43,859 nt of DNA from Pseudomonadota bacterium (GCA_023417745.1 JAEZEM010000126.1:1-43859); one strand, 5' to 3'. Numbered from the stretch's first letter, positions 1-8,954 are shown. Notes: a model not told the origin generated them from the letters alone. Made by a program: numbers and translations.

Positions 1-11
1 GTTGAAATATT

Positions 12-106
12 TTGAACGATTTTGAACGCGAATTCCGCATTGATCATCTGTTATTTCGGTGGGATGCGTCGAATTAGTCGGATTTTGAAAGTTTGGGATG
101 CCGGGG
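12..106 (+). repeat. 95-bp direct repeat, left copy
   Basis: This aligns without gaps to 6326-6420. Both copies begin TTGAACGATTTTGAACGCG and continue with scattered substitutions to a GGGATG(C/T)CGGG end. The TTTTGAACG word is itself doubled at the start. The two copies exactly flank the vsr/methyltransferase/receiver/ATPase cassette, so the pair may mark how that cassette arrived or can be lost. Confidence 0.75.
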
Positions 107-127
107 CTGCCTGGGCCGGGCGGTCGA

Positions 128-192
128 AATGAGCTGGAAAATGAGGGTGGGGTGAGGCGCTGCACAATGCGCAGACAGCTGCGCGTTGGGGG
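128..192 (+). repeat. Dispersed repeat with GCGCAG/CTGCGC hairpin, copy 1
   Basis: About 65 bp matches 37451-37515 without gaps at roughly three quarters identity. The core is a hairpin, GCGCAG-ACAG-CTGCGC, followed by GTT. The rest of 193-457 upstream of vsr holds no gene. It becomes AT-rich toward the vsr start, where a promoter is expected, but I cannot single one out. Confidence 0.5.
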
Positions 193-457
193 AGTGAGGT
201 AGATAAAGAAAAATGGCTGAAATTATCTTAACTGGCTTAAAAGCGCCCTAGGCAAGTGGCTGGTGATCTGCTGGGAGCTGCTTCCGGACGCTCGCCGGAG
301 CGAGTTGGTTCTGTCTGGGGGTGCTGGCAGTTTGCTTGCCCGAAATAAGCAAGTAACATGCAGCAATAATTAGAAAAAAAATTAAACGGGATCACGTTAG
401 GGGTGTTGCATTCTCCGGAGTTGCGCCTCGGGTGAATTCAATTTAGATTAAAAAGTC

Positions 458-937
458 ATGGCAGCGAAAAGGGACAATACAAAGCCCGGAGTTAAAGCGG
501 CGATCAGTCCTCCCTCGCCTCAGCGCAGTTGGAATATGTCAAGAATCCGATCAGGGGATACGCAGCCTGAAAAAGCAGTTCGATCTATGCTTCACCATTT
601 AGGACTACGTTTTCGGTTGAGGCAAAGAAAGCTCCCTGGCACACCAGATATTGTACTACCGCATCATCATACAGTGATTATGGTTCATGGCTGTTTCTGG
701 CATCGTCATGAAGAATGTCGACTCGCAACTGTACCGAAAGCAAATGCAGCATTTTGGCAGGACAAATTTAAAAAGAATATTGAGCGAGATAAAAGAGTAA
801 CCCAGGAACTTGAATTATTAGGGTGGCGTGTCTTGGTAGTTTGGGAGTGTGAACTCCTGAATCCAAAAGTTTTGAATAAACGTCTTCAAAAGGCTTTCGG
901 ATTGTTGGAACTGAAGGATAATAAAGACAATGGTTAG
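458..937 (+). CDS. vsr: Very short patch repair endonuclease (Vsr)
   Basis: The 159-aa protein matches the Vsr family along its length. Visible features are the N-terminal R-S-G-D-T-x-x-E-K-A segment (31-40), the catalytic Asp in LPGTPDIV (D64), the His/Cys-rich metal and DNA-binding segment HGCFWHRHEEC (77-87), the FWxxKFxKNxxRD helix (99-111) and GWRVLVVWECE (122-132). Vsr enzymes nick 5' of the T in T:G mismatches left by deamination of 5-methylcytosine, starting repair. The gene overlaps the following cytosine methyltransferase by 8 nt, the usual pairing, so it probably offsets the mutagenic cost of that methylase. No strong Shine-Dalgarno precedes the ATG. The family call is secure; the exact recognition context is unknown. 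Confidence 0.95.
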   Translation: MAAKRDNTKPGVKAAISPPSPQRSWNMSRIRSGDTQPEKAVRSMLHHLGLRFRLRQRKLPGTPDIVLPHHHTVIMVHGCFWHRHEECRLATVPKANAAFWQDKFKKNIERDKRVTQELELLGWRVLVVWECELLNPKVLNKRLQKAFGLLELKDNKDNG

Positions 938-2489
938 GACTTCTTCAATGGCTATTCCTGTTATTAATCTCTTTGCCGGTGCAGGGGGGATGACAGAAGG
1001 TTTTTGTCCAGTTTCCGATGTGAATCGGAGGTTTCGAATTGCGCTTACAGTCGAAAAGGATAGGATAACTTGCGAAACACTTAGGTTGCGGAATTTCTGT
1101 CGTCTCTTTCCTGCAGGTGAATTACCAGAAGAATATTACCGAGTTCTCCGGGGTGAAATATCTTTTGAGTCTCTTTGGTCTGCTTACCCCAAAAAAGCAG
1201 AGCTTTCTGCATGGATAACACGTCACGCGGAACTTGGAAACCCCGAATCCTGTCCAGAGGAGGCTCTCGATCAACTTATTGAGGAAGCTCTGGGTGGATG
1301 CGATTCGTGGGTGCTCATCGGTGGACCTCCCTGTCAGGCTTATTCCACGGCGGGACGTTCGAGAAACCAGGGCAATCCGAATTATAATCCGGAGCAAGAC
1401 CCGAGATTATTCCTTTACCGAGAGTACGTCAGGGTTCTTGGGCGACATTCACCCGCAGCATTTGTTTTTGAAAATGTCAGAGGTCTATTTTCTGCAAAGG
1501 CAGAAGGAAAACCTCTCTTTCCGAAGATCATCGAGGGACTTGCCTCTCCTGGAGCCTTTTGGAAACGAGAGGGTAAGCCCGGTTTCCAGCATCGATACCG
1601 GCTATATGCACTGACAGGAGCGGAGGTGGATGAAACTGGGGATCCAAGAAAATTGCTTATTCAGGCAGAGCAATACGGTATTCCGCAAACCAGGCATCGG
1701 ATTCTTATACTCGGTATACGAGAAGATGTTGACGGATCACCCAAAAGGTTCATACCCGAAGGAACCTTGACCGGTGCCGGATTGGTCATGAAGGGGTTGC
1801 CTCGGTTGCGAAGTGGACTTTCCCGCAACAAAGACTCCTTGGAAGGATGGAAAGGTGTTCTTCAAAATGCGCTATCGACTAAATGGTTGCAGGACGCAAG
1901 CAACAGATTCGGAGAAAAACTGAAAATAGCTGTCGCAGAGGCTGTCGAGCAGGCGTGTGAACTGTCTTTAGATCAAGGATCAGATTATATTCCTAGCAGG
2001 GATACTTCAGCTCCAGAATGGGAAGGAGAATGGTATCACGACCAAAATTTAGCAGGAGTGCTCAATCATCGATCAAAAAGTCATATGCCAACTGATCTTC
2101 ATCGTTATCTGTTTGTGACTTCTTTTGCGAAAGCGACTGGCCGTATTGCAATGCTAAATGATTTTCCAGAAGAGATTTTGCCTGCACACAAGAATGCAAA
2201 AACTGAAAAATTTAAGGATCGTTTTAGAGTCCAACAAGCTGGGGTACCAGCAAAAACCATCACAAGTCACCTTTCGCAGGATGGACATTACTTTATTCAT
2301 CCAGACGCTTCACAATGTAGAACCTTAACAGTTCGGGAAGCTGCACGGATTCAGACTTTTCCAGATAATTATTTCTTTTTAGGCAATAGAACCGAGCAAT
2401 ATATTCAGGTGGGCAACGCTGTCCCCCCCCTTTTGGGTAAGATGGCTGCCAATCAAATCTTAGAAGCAATAGATAAAACTTCGAAATAG
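930..2489 (+). CDS. DNA (cytosine-5-)-methyltransferase
   Basis: The 519-aa protein is a Dcm-type C5 methylase using AdoMet. Motif I is NLFAGAGGM (13-21), motif IV is GGPPCQAYS with catalytic C135, motif VI is FENV (about 179-182), motif VIII is the QTRHRILILG segment, and motif X is QVGNAVPP near the C-terminus. The spacer between motifs I and IV is long (about 110 residues) and charged, and the target-recognition region is large, so it is not a minimal solitary Dcm. The gene overlaps vsr and ends 5 bp from the convergent receiver-domain gene. No classic restriction endonuclease lies beside it; either the ATPase/receiver pair replaces that role or the enzyme is an orphan. The start could instead be the ATG at 948. 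Confidence 0.95.
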   Translation: MVRTSSMAIPVINLFAGAGGMTEGFCPVSDVNRRFRIALTVEKDRITCETLRLRNFCRLFPAGELPEEYYRVLRGEISFESLWSAYPKKAELSAWITRHAELGNPESCPEEALDQLIEEALGGCDSWVLIGGPPCQAYSTAGRSRNQGNPNYNPEQDPRLFLYREYVRVLGRHSPAAFVFENVRGLFSAKAEGKPLFPKIIEGLASPGAFWKREGKPGFQHRYRLYALTGAEVDETGDPRKLLIQAEQYGIPQTRHRILILGIREDVDGSPKRFIPEGTLTGAGLVMKGLPRLRSGLSRNKDSLEGWKGVLQNALSTKWLQDASNRFGEKLKIAVAEAVEQACELSLDQGSDYIPSRDTSAPEWEGEWYHDQNLAGVLNHRSKSHMPTDLHRYLFVTSFAKATGRIAMLNDFPEEILPAHKNAKTEKFKDRFRVQQAGVPAKTITSHLSQDGHYFIHPDASQCRTLTVREAARIQTFPDNYFFLGNRTEQYIQVGNAVPPLLGKMAANQILEAIDKTSK

Positions 2490-2494
2490 TTTTT

Positions 2495-3898
2495 TCATTT
2501 TATGTCAACGAACAGATGGCCAGGTCGAGCCAATTCGCTGGCTAGCCATGCTTGAATATCTACATGAACCCGCTTTCGAAAACGAAAAATGGCTTTGGGT
2601 AGTTCAGTCGTTAATGGTAATGAAAAAAAATGGCGGCTGTCTAGGATGATGCCAGAAGGGCATTCTTTATATAATAAAGGTCCGATACGCTTTGCATATC
2701 CGCTGTATTTTGCGATAGGGAAATAATCGATGGGGAAAAGAAGCCCAAATATAAACCGAAGGAGTTTTCTCTTTTGTTGAGCAACATCACAAGATGGAGA
2801 AACTTCAACGATAATTGGGAGTGAGCATTCGTTCAAAATCTGAACATCTCTTTTGACAGGCTCTCGCCCTAACTTTCCACTGGAACTAAATAGACTTTCT
2901 ATGTAAGTTTTATTCCAGTCCTGATCGGTTGAACGAAAAGGAAGTAAAGACAAATCGTTTAAATCACGTATAGAGATTATGGAACCTGGGTTGTTTGCAT
3001 GCAAACTGTTTTCAGTAAGAAGCATTGAATTTATTTTTGAGATCGTATAAGTGTCTAGGTCTATGCAAGCTGTGTCGCTCTGCCTTGGAGGATAAGTGGT
3101 GCAAGGCGCGCCCGGTTGCTGTTCCCCTTGTTCTGGCATGATGGTGGTGGGGTTAAAAAAAGAAAAATCGTTTCCAATTTTGTCGTCAAGAACTGATGTG
3201 AGTGTTTTAAACAAAGACTCAATAGCTTCTTGGTTGTTAATGTCTTCGGGACAAGTCTGGCCCATAGCTGCTTCGGTGAGTTTCTTCAGAATCAAAGCCA
3301 AATAGTTTTTCCAAGCCAGAGGGGGAATGCTTGGAAGTCCTGCAAGGTGAGCAATCATACTTACAGTATCCGAGGCTGCCAGTGTACAAGCAGCTTCCCA
3401 TCGTAATAAGATATTGTATGGGAATAATTCCGAAAGAATGTCACGTACCTGTTTGGCTAGATCGTCGACATCATTTTCTTTGGGGTTTGTCACGAATTCT
3501 GATTTGTTTTTCAATGGAATAATGCCAATTGGTTGAACTTTCTCGTTGTCGGGAAGGTCGTTGTTGTAATCTTGAAGTGATGAATTGAATTGAGCGAGGT
3601 TGTCGTCGTGCGTTGTCCAGGCCATGATTAGCAAAGGGCCGCCAACTTCTGTAGGGGCAATCGTATTTAGTACAGCGCCAACTGTAAATTTAACGTCAAA
3701 TCCAGACGTCCCGAGATTCAAGTCAAGTATTAATAAGCGGACATTTTGAAGTGGTTGTTGGGGTAATTTCTTCTTTTCGGTCGCTTCAAACCAGGCCGAT
3801 GGTATTCCAAGCCGTGAAAGAGCGGCAAGGATTGGGATGGCGTGATTGGGCTCATCATCAATAACAACAACGCTAGGTGATGAAAAAAAATGATTCAT
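2495..3898 (-). CDS. Receiver-domain protein with unknown output domain
   Basis: The 467-aa protein begins with a response-regulator receiver fold: acidic pair D14/D15 in VVVIDDE, phosphoacceptor D59 in LLILDLNLG, Thr in MAWTTH (95-96) and Lys in PLKNK (130). The usual loop after D59 is enlarged. The remaining 330 residues have no DNA-binding motif that I recognise, so the output is probably not transcriptional. The start ATG overlaps the stop of the upstream ATPase gene by 4 nt, so the two are translationally coupled and very likely act as kinase and receiver. The gene converges on the methyltransferase gene with only 5 bp between them. Receiver assignment is firm; function is open. Confidence 0.8.
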   Translation of the reverse strand: MNHFFSSPSVVVIDDEPNHAIPILAALSRLGIPSAWFEATEKKKLPQQPLQNVRLLILDLNLGTSGFDVKFTVGAVLNTIAPTEVGGPLLIMAWTTHDDNLAQFNSSLQDYNNDLPDNEKVQPIGIIPLKNKSEFVTNPKENDVDDLAKQVRDILSELFPYNILLRWEAACTLAASDTVSMIAHLAGLPSIPPLAWKNYLALILKKLTEAAMGQTCPEDINNQEAIESLFKTLTSVLDDKIGNDFSFFNPTTIMPEQGEQQPGAPCTTYPPRQSDTACIDLDTYTISKINSMLLTENSLHANNPGSIISIRDLNDLSLLPFRSTDQDWNKTYIESLFSSSGKLGREPVKRDVQILNECSLPIIVEVSPSCDVAQQKRKLLRFIFGLLFPIDYFPIAKYSGYAKRIGPLLYKECPSGIILDSRHFFSLPLTTELPKAIFRFRKRVHVDIQAWLASELARPGHLFVDIK

Positions 3899-6027
3899 TG
3901 TCTCGCCTTGTCTTTGAAAATTAGTGCAGTCACAGCACCACTTATTTCGTTGGGGAGGTCGACATCGCCTCGCGATGGGAACACCAGAGATCCTTCTTGG
4001 CGTCGCATGCTTTCATCTACTATATAGAGTCCCAATCCCATTCCGTCATCTTTTCGCGAAAAAAAAGGCCTTATTAGGTCTGGGGGAGTATCTGTGAACC
4101 CAGGTCCATTGTCCGCGATGACAATGGCTGGCCCTTGTTTATAATCCACAGATGGACCAATGTAGATCATTTTTTTTGTATGTCCGCGTATAGATAGCCA
4201 ATAAATAGAGTTATCAATGAGGTTAAGAAGCGCATTCGCTACGAGGCGGCGAGAACAGCGGACTTTGATGTCGAAGTGATCTTCAAAGCCATTGATAAGA
4301 TCAATCTGGTGTTTTCTAAACCTATGTCGAACGGTAAAGAGAAGACCCTCTACAATATCATTCAGTGATTCTACTCCAATGCTTCTTTTGCGAAGTAAAA
4401 AGGTTACTCCTTTCATCATTTCATCTAAAGTCTGGACTAGATTTTGGACCTCTTCCGTTGGAAAAGGACGTTTTTTAACGGCACTGGCAAGCAAAGACAT
4501 CTGCTTTTCAACTTCATGAACTACTGCTCCGAGGGAAAGCCCCATGCTGGCAGCATTAATCAAAGTGTCCCGTGTCTCTTCGTAGGCCTTCTCCAGCCGG
4601 TTCAGAGCAGGTTCAATAGTTTTGATATCATCAGGGTACTTCTTTAAAAGCATTTCTCGAAGATCGGATATGTCAGAAATCACTGGTGTTCGAGTTATCC
4701 CTCCGGAAAGTACAGCTTTGATTCGTTCTTTGTCACTAAATCTATATGCTTCAACTTCAAGAAGAATTTTTCGAATAGCTTTTCGCAATGCGTTTAAGTA
4801 AAGACTTTCAGTAAAGCCACGTCGATTTGTTTGTTCTTTCAAAAGTTCTGAAGACTCAGATGAAAGGAAAACAGCTCCAAAGAATTGATTGTTACTTAGC
4901 CTGGAGGATGGGACTTGAACTCGTCGCCCGCCAAGATCAAGCCAGTCTTCACCAGCTCCGCCAAGCCCAAAAACACGAATTCCATTTCTGTAGACTCTCA
5001 TTCCCCCATTTTCTTTCAAAAATCGTTTCAGGCCAAGTTGATCGTCAGTGGTTTCTCTTATGATATCACGATCAAGGTCGTATATATACATTCTTATTTC
5101 TATTTTACCTAGCTTTTTGATGAGACTAATTTCTTCCTGTGTGAAAAGATGTGAAGGAATTTCTGGTGTTTCTTTCTTTGCAATCGTCTTAGGAGGTGTG
5201 TATGGTGGAAGTTTTTCGATTAGAGATTCCTCCCGTGATTCCAGTCTGTCCTTCAAAGATTCAGGCGGGGAAAAGGTGTAGTCTATTGAATAATCAACCC
5301 CTGAGATAGTTGCTGTAGACTTAAATAGTGCAATTTTCATTGCGTCATTGTAACTGAAGAGGGAATTTATCCAATCTTCATGAGGAGTAATTTCAAGAAA
5401 AGTCTTGAAATCTGTTCTGGATCGAAATGGTGACGAGATAGAATTAATGTCTCGATATAGATCGCGCACCATTCCTCGCGTCCAAGGTTCTCTAAGGCCG
5501 GAAATTTGGATTCTAGTTCCTGTGTTATTGTTCAAGAATCTTTTTGGAGATCGTGAACGAATTGTGACAGGTATTTCTTCGAGAAAACGCTGATCCTCTG
5601 GGTCAAACTTTTTCCAATTAATATTAACGATATATTCTGGTTGATTAGTGGTGCGAGTAGTCAAGGTGATGCGTTCACCCAGTTTGTGAACTGCAAATCT
5701 ACCTAGACCTTTTTCGCCGAGCACTGGCCGCCCATTCGGAGTTGTTTCATACTGTTTGCCCTGATTCCTGCGGTATGCAGTACCTAAAACAAGCCATATA
5801 TTCGTTAAGGTTGCCAATGACATTCCGCAGCCATTGTCCGTTATTATTATCCTGCCTATTTGGGGGTTATCTATGTTCTTTAAGATAATTTTAACAGAAG
5901 TAGCATCAGCGTCATGAGCATTTTTTACAAGTTCAAACAATGCGTATCCTGGCTCTGGTATTAAATCCTCGCCAAGCAATAGTGGCATCCGTGAGCTTGT
6001 GCGAAAGTTTGCAGAAATAGGTTTCAT
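3895..6027 (-). CDS. Dual GHKL ATPase: Hsp90/MutL-like N-terminus, histidine-kinase-like C-terminus
   Basis: The 710-aa protein has two complete GHKL ATP-binding sites. The N-terminal one resembles Hsp90/MutL/MORC: N-box ELVKNAHDADA (32-42), G1 ITDNGCGM (62-69) and lid GEKGLGR (104-110). The C-terminal one resembles histidine kinases: a candidate H-box AVVHEVEKQ with H504, N-box LLNLIDNS (about 600-610), G1 ADNGPGF (about 638-644) and G2 DGMGLGLYIVDE (about 660-671). Such hybrid ATPases are known near DNA methylases and Vsr in restriction-like operons. Its coupling to a receiver protein suggests that H504 donates phosphate to D59 of the partner. No membrane segment is seen, so it acts in the cytoplasm. 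It may gate restriction or another effector. Confidence 0.85.
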   Translation of the reverse strand: MKPISANFRTSSRMPLLLGEDLIPEPGYALFELVKNAHDADATSVKIILKNIDNPQIGRIIITDNGCGMSLATLTNIWLVLGTAYRRNQGKQYETTPNGRPVLGEKGLGRFAVHKLGERITLTTRTTNQPEYIVNINWKKFDPEDQRFLEEIPVTIRSRSPKRFLNNNTGTRIQISGLREPWTRGMVRDLYRDINSISSPFRSRTDFKTFLEITPHEDWINSLFSYNDAMKIALFKSTATISGVDYSIDYTFSPPESLKDRLESREESLIEKLPPYTPPKTIAKKETPEIPSHLFTQEEISLIKKLGKIEIRMYIYDLDRDIIRETTDDQLGLKRFLKENGGMRVYRNGIRVFGLGGAGEDWLDLGGRRVQVPSSRLSNNQFFGAVFLSSESSELLKEQTNRRGFTESLYLNALRKAIRKILLEVEAYRFSDKERIKAVLSGGITRTPVISDISDLREMLLKKYPDDIKTIEPALNRLEKAYEETRDTLINAASMGLSLGAVVHEVEKQMSLLASAVKKRPFPTEEVQNLVQTLDEMMKGVTFLLRKRSIGVESLNDIVEGLLFTVRHRFRKHQIDLINGFEDHFDIKVRCSRRLVANALLNLIDNSIYWLSIRGHTKKMIYIGPSVDYKQGPAIVIADNGPGFTDTPPDLIRPFFSRKDDGMGLGLYIVDESMRRQEGSLVFPSRGDVDLPNEISGAVTALIFKDKARQ

Positions 6028-6676
6028 ATAAAATTACCTGCATGGTTTTTTTCAACTGGCTGATTGTCGCAACACCGCGAGATATCAAAAAGCTACTGGT
6101 GATCGCAGGATCGAGTCTTATCAGCAGGCGGCAAGTATTGCAATACTAGGCGATTACCAACTTCACTTTCCACCATTCCGGCTGAACAGGGGATATACCC
6201 CCCCTCATTCTGCTCCTTTCCTCTATCGGCCCTGTCCCGGGCCTTTCCCCGTATCTGCTAAACTGCCTTGCCCCCTTGCCCGTGCGTCGGTGGTGCTTTT
6301 CTGGAATTATTTGTCATTTCAGTTGTTGAACGATTTTGAACGCGGATTTCGCGTGGGTCATATGTAATTTCAGCTGGATACGTCGAATCCGTCGAAATTT
6401 GAAATTTTGGGATGTCGGGCTGGGTTGGCATTCTGAGGGGTATTAAGGACGCGGGATCAATCTTCAAGCACCTCGGAGCTAATCACAGAATCCATAGGTG
6501 GGCTCTACGCCTCTCGGATTTTTGAGTAGGTTTTCAGCTTGCGTTGCTTAAATTTGATGGTCACGTCCGTTAATGTGGTGTAAATTCCGGCCTGCTTGAG
6601 GTGGCAATCGGTCAGGCTGCCCTGAGTGGATAATGGTCAATGGCATTTCTGCAGATAATAATGAAGAGGTGGTGGT
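6028..6676. other. Gene-free gap containing the right 95-bp repeat
   Basis: The only distinct structure recognised here is the repeat copy at 6326-6420. The stretch just upstream of the minus-strand ATPase gene (6028-6200) should hold that operon's promoter, but none can be singled out. The sequence after 6420 up to the small zinc-protein gene shows nothing recognisable. Confidence 0.4.
6326..6420 (+). repeat. 95-bp direct repeat, right copy
   Basis: Right partner of 12-106: same length, ungapped alignment, same orientation. It closes the restriction/ATPase cassette. Confidence 0.75.
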
Positions 6677-6973
6677 ATGTCCTTGAAGTGCAAGTGCAAG
6701 TCGTGCGGTCATGATTTCGATGTTGAATGTGCTGACTGGGAATTAATCTCTAGCGAAGAAGCAGAGATGGGCGAAAAGTCGTCATATGCGATGAGCGTTG
6801 ACGGATTTTGTCCAAACAAGAAATGCGGCAAGTCATTCCGTGTTGAGCTCTTTGAGCATACTTATACTGAACTTGAAGAACCGACTCGGGATAGTATTGA
6901 AGATAATGTCAGAATTTTGGATGGTTGGTGTGGACGTGCGCCGTGGGAGCCAGAAGACCCTCGCGTCAAGTAG
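6677..6973 (+). CDS. Small zinc-ribbon-like protein of unknown function
   Basis: The 98-aa protein starts with an ATG preceded by a good purine-rich site (GAGGTGG at 6666-6672). Cysteines at C5, C7, C10, C19, C45 and C50 form CxCxxC and CPNKKC patterns typical of a zinc ribbon. The second half is acidic and ends in WCGRAPWEPEDPR. No catalytic motif is visible and I recognise no family. It stands alone between the methyltransferase cassette and the MucR gene. The translation start and cysteine pattern support a real gene; any function, such as nucleic acid or protein binding, would be a guess. Confidence 0.6.
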   Translation: MSLKCKCKSCGHDFDVECADWELISSEEAEMGEKSSYAMSVDGFCPNKKCGKSFRVELFEHTYTELEEPTRDSIEDNVRILDGWCGRAPWEPEDPRVK

Positions 6974-7137
6974 ATAGTTCTAATAGCCCTAGCGAGTTGC
7001 TTTTAGATGTTGTCAAAATATTTTTTGTTTTTGGTTGAATTGTTTCGGCAAAATACTGGATAGATCTGTTTTTATTGCATTGATTATAATAAAGGTAGTT
7101 TTCGCAGAGAGCGTTATCCAAGGCTGAATGCTCATAT

Positions 7138-7180
7138 AAAAAGCCCACGCCATCCACTTTAACATGGACGACGTGGGCTT
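7138..7180 (-). terminator. Rho-independent terminator of the MucR-type gene
   Basis: AAGCCCACG (7141-7149) pairs with CGTGGGCTT (7172-7180), with a further TCCA/TGGA pairing inside. Read on the minus strand the hairpin runs into a T tract (A run 7138-7142). It lies 39 bp past the stop of the MucR-like gene. Confidence 0.75.
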
Positions 7181-7218
7181 CAAATTTTGAGCCGGAGCTA
7201 TTTTTTGTCAGCCATCGA

Positions 7219-7755
7219 CTATTTAGCTTCAGCAGGTGCTTTCAGCAACTCAAGGATGCCAACATTCTTTTCTTTCGCGGCAGCCGCAAGCGATTTCATG
7301 TCGTCAAAACCATTGTCCAGAACAAACTGAGTGACGTCCCCACGCTTAATTCCAAATTCCTTCATGATCATCTGCATCTGCTTCAGTGGGTTGGCTTCGC
7401 CAGTCAGCGTTTTTCTGGCAATCTTGACAGACATATCTTTCTTGGAGACACTATACTTTTCCATGTATTCTTTACGAGTCAGGCCATGAGACTCAAGATG
7501 TTTCGTGCCTAAAACCTTAAATTCTACGCCACAGACGGCACATTTGACGCCTTTCTTGGTCTTAACATGCTGCGGAGCTTCGATTTGCTTCATGGGTTCT
7601 GCCTGAACATCAATGATCGGGCCGGCGCTGAGGGCAGTCAATTTTTCGTAAATGCTCTTCGTAACGACTTCCAGTTCGCTGAAATGAACTTTGCCATGGC
7701 GGAGTTGGTCTTTCGCCAGATTTAAAGCTTCTGCCCAAATTTCTTTATCGATCAT
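7219..7755 (-). CDS. MucR/Ros-family zinc-finger transcriptional regulator
   Basis: The ATG at 7755 was chosen because GGAG sits just upstream; the longer open frame reaching 8076 has no such signal and covers GC-rich noncoding DNA. The 178-aa protein carries the Ros/MucR zinc finger: C72-x2-C75 and H86-x3-H90 in KCAVCGVEFK...KHLESHGLT, followed by YMEKYSVSKKD. MucR proteins bind AT-rich DNA and often silence horizontally acquired genes. Here there is also an N-terminal alpha-helical segment and a C-terminal extension (about 120-178) beyond the usual core, so it may have an added partner-binding role. It is monocistronic with its own terminator. Family is firm; target genes are unknown. Confidence 0.85.
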   Translation of the reverse strand: MIDKEIWAEALNLAKDQLRHGKVHFSELEVVTKSIYEKLTALSAGPIIDVQAEPMKQIEAPQHVKTKKGVKCAVCGVEFKVLGTKHLESHGLTRKEYMEKYSVSKKDMSVKIARKTLTGEANPLKQMQMIMKEFGIKRGDVTQFVLDNGFDDMKSLAAAAKEKNVGILELLKAPAEAK

Positions 7756-8158
7756 GATTAGCTCCTTAGTTTTTGGATGAATAAATGGGCAGATAGCTTT
7801 AAGGTGACTTTCTGTCAACGTGAAATGAAATTTATGTTCATGAGCTTTGCTCAGTAATTGATCTTCTGTTGCCCCATGAGGGGAGTGGCGGCCAGCATCC
7901 CAACCCCGGTCTGTCATGGGGCACCCCTTGGATTCGCGCCCTACGGCCCCGTCCTTGGGCTTCTCTAGCCCACCCCTCTCCCTTGGTCCCCGCCATGGGC
8001 AAAACCCAGGAGGATCCCACTCCGGCCCAATGTCCGATTCAGCCGGCGGCACTGCCAATTGCCCCGGTCTCCCCAACTGCTGCCTTCGCCCCGTGACCTA
8101 GCCCTTGCCCCGAGGGTATCCTTCCCTGGTCCCCGATCTCCTGGATCACGAGGTGAAC
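7756..8158. other. Divergent intergenic region, locally GC-rich
   Basis: This separates the MucR gene from the small plus-strand gene at 8159. The section 7870-8110 is unusually GC-rich for the island and resembles neither neighbour. Several short frames cross it, none with a start signal or protein-like composition. It should contain the MucR promoter and possibly its own operator; I see no clear box. Confidence 0.35.
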
Positions 8159-8380
8159 ATGCCGACCGAAGCAGAATCCAAAGACAAGACGCTCGAAGTG
8201 ATCGAAGAGATCACCAAGCGGTTTCAGCCCATTGAACACCTTTTTGATGTCATGGGCGCGGCAGATTCAGGAGTACAGGGAGTGTTTGTGCGACGGTGGG
8301 CAGAAATAGGGATGCATCTCGCAACAAATCTCAGGGAATATCTTGATCAGCTAGCCGCTGCTTTAAATGACAAGGGCTGA
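8159..8380 (+). CDS. Small hypothetical protein
   Basis: The ATG at 8159 follows GAGGTG at close distance and is preferred to the TTG at 8105. The 73-aa product is predicted helical, with an acidic N-terminus and a second helix ending LDQLAAALNDKG. No membrane segment, cysteine pair or known motif is visible. It is followed 40 bp later by a small membrane-protein gene in the same direction, so the two may be cotranscribed. Function unknown. Confidence 0.5.
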   Translation: MPTEAESKDKTLEVIEEITKRFQPIEHLFDVMGAADSGVQGVFVRRWAEIGMHLATNLREYLDQLAAALNDKG

Positions 8381-8420
8381 AGTCATGGTCCTTTAATCTG
8401 TTTTCATGGAGGTTCGAGAT

Positions 8421-8618
8421 ATGATGCTTTTTAAATTTGTCGCTGGAATCGCTTTAGGTCTCGTTGTTGGAACCGTGCTCAAAGTAATAGCTAACGGTGG
8501 AGGTGTCATTGTTGGACACGATAACGTTCGAAATGCAATCAGAAAGGAAGAAAAAAATGTTCGTGGTCGGTTCAATGACTTGAAGGTCACGGACAGTGAC
8601 CCGAAGTTCTACGATTAA
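8421..8618 (+). CDS. Small single-pass membrane protein
   Basis: The ATG pair at 8421/8424 lies 8 nt after GGAGG, which decides against the upstream ATG at 8406. The 65-aa product starts with a glycine-rich hydrophobic segment (about residues 4-28) and ends in a charged tail rich in Lys, Asn and Asp. This suggests an inner-membrane anchor with a polar tail. There is no lipobox or further domain. Function unknown; it lies directly upstream of the convergent XRE gene. Confidence 0.5.
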   Translation: MMLFKFVAGIALGLVVGTVLKVIANGGGVIVGHDNVRNAIRKEEKNVRGRFNDLKVTDSDPKFYD

Positions 8619-8630
8619 TGGCTGACAGCT

Positions 8631-8954
8631 TTATTCTGTCAGAGCCGTCAATATCTTAAGAATCTTTGTTTTGTCGCTCGGAGATGCTGACTGGATAATA
8701 TCAATGGCAAGTTCTTCCGTCACCTTTGTTGTAAGCAGATCAACTTCGAGGTCAAATAACTTCATTAGGGAGATATCGAGCGCGACTGTTAAGTTGTGAA
8801 GACTTTCGAGGGTGGGATTGCCCCGGCCGCGTTCGATTTCCCCGAGATGTTTCAAGGATAAATTGGCTTTTTCAGCCAGTTCCAGTTGGGTCAGGCCGGC
8901 TTTCTTCCTGAGCGACTGAATCCTTTTTCCTAATATTTCATGGATATTAGCCAT
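8631..8954 (-). CDS. XRE-family helix-turn-helix regulator
   Basis: The 107-aa protein carries a Cro/CI-type HTH at about residues 9-62: RIQSLRKKAGLTQLELAEKA, then the recognition-helix region LSLKHLGEIERGRGNPTLESL, typical of SinR/XRE proteins. The C-terminal 45 residues (two helices) probably dimerise. GGGGG precedes the ATG. It is divergent from the membrane-protein gene at 9114, and a near-perfect palindrome overlies the promoter of that gene (9021-9049), so repression of the neighbour and possibly of itself is likely. HTH assignment is secure; the operator is inferred. Confidence 0.85.
   Translation of the reverse strand: MANIHEILGKRIQSLRKKAGLTQLELAEKANLSLKHLGEIERGRGNPTLESLHNLTVALDISLMKLFDLEVDLLTTKVTEELAIDIIQSASPSDKTKILKILTALTE

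Noticed and set aside
6966..7157. 63-codon minus-strand frame
   Set aside because: No ribosome site, and it runs into the terminator hairpin of the MucR gene.
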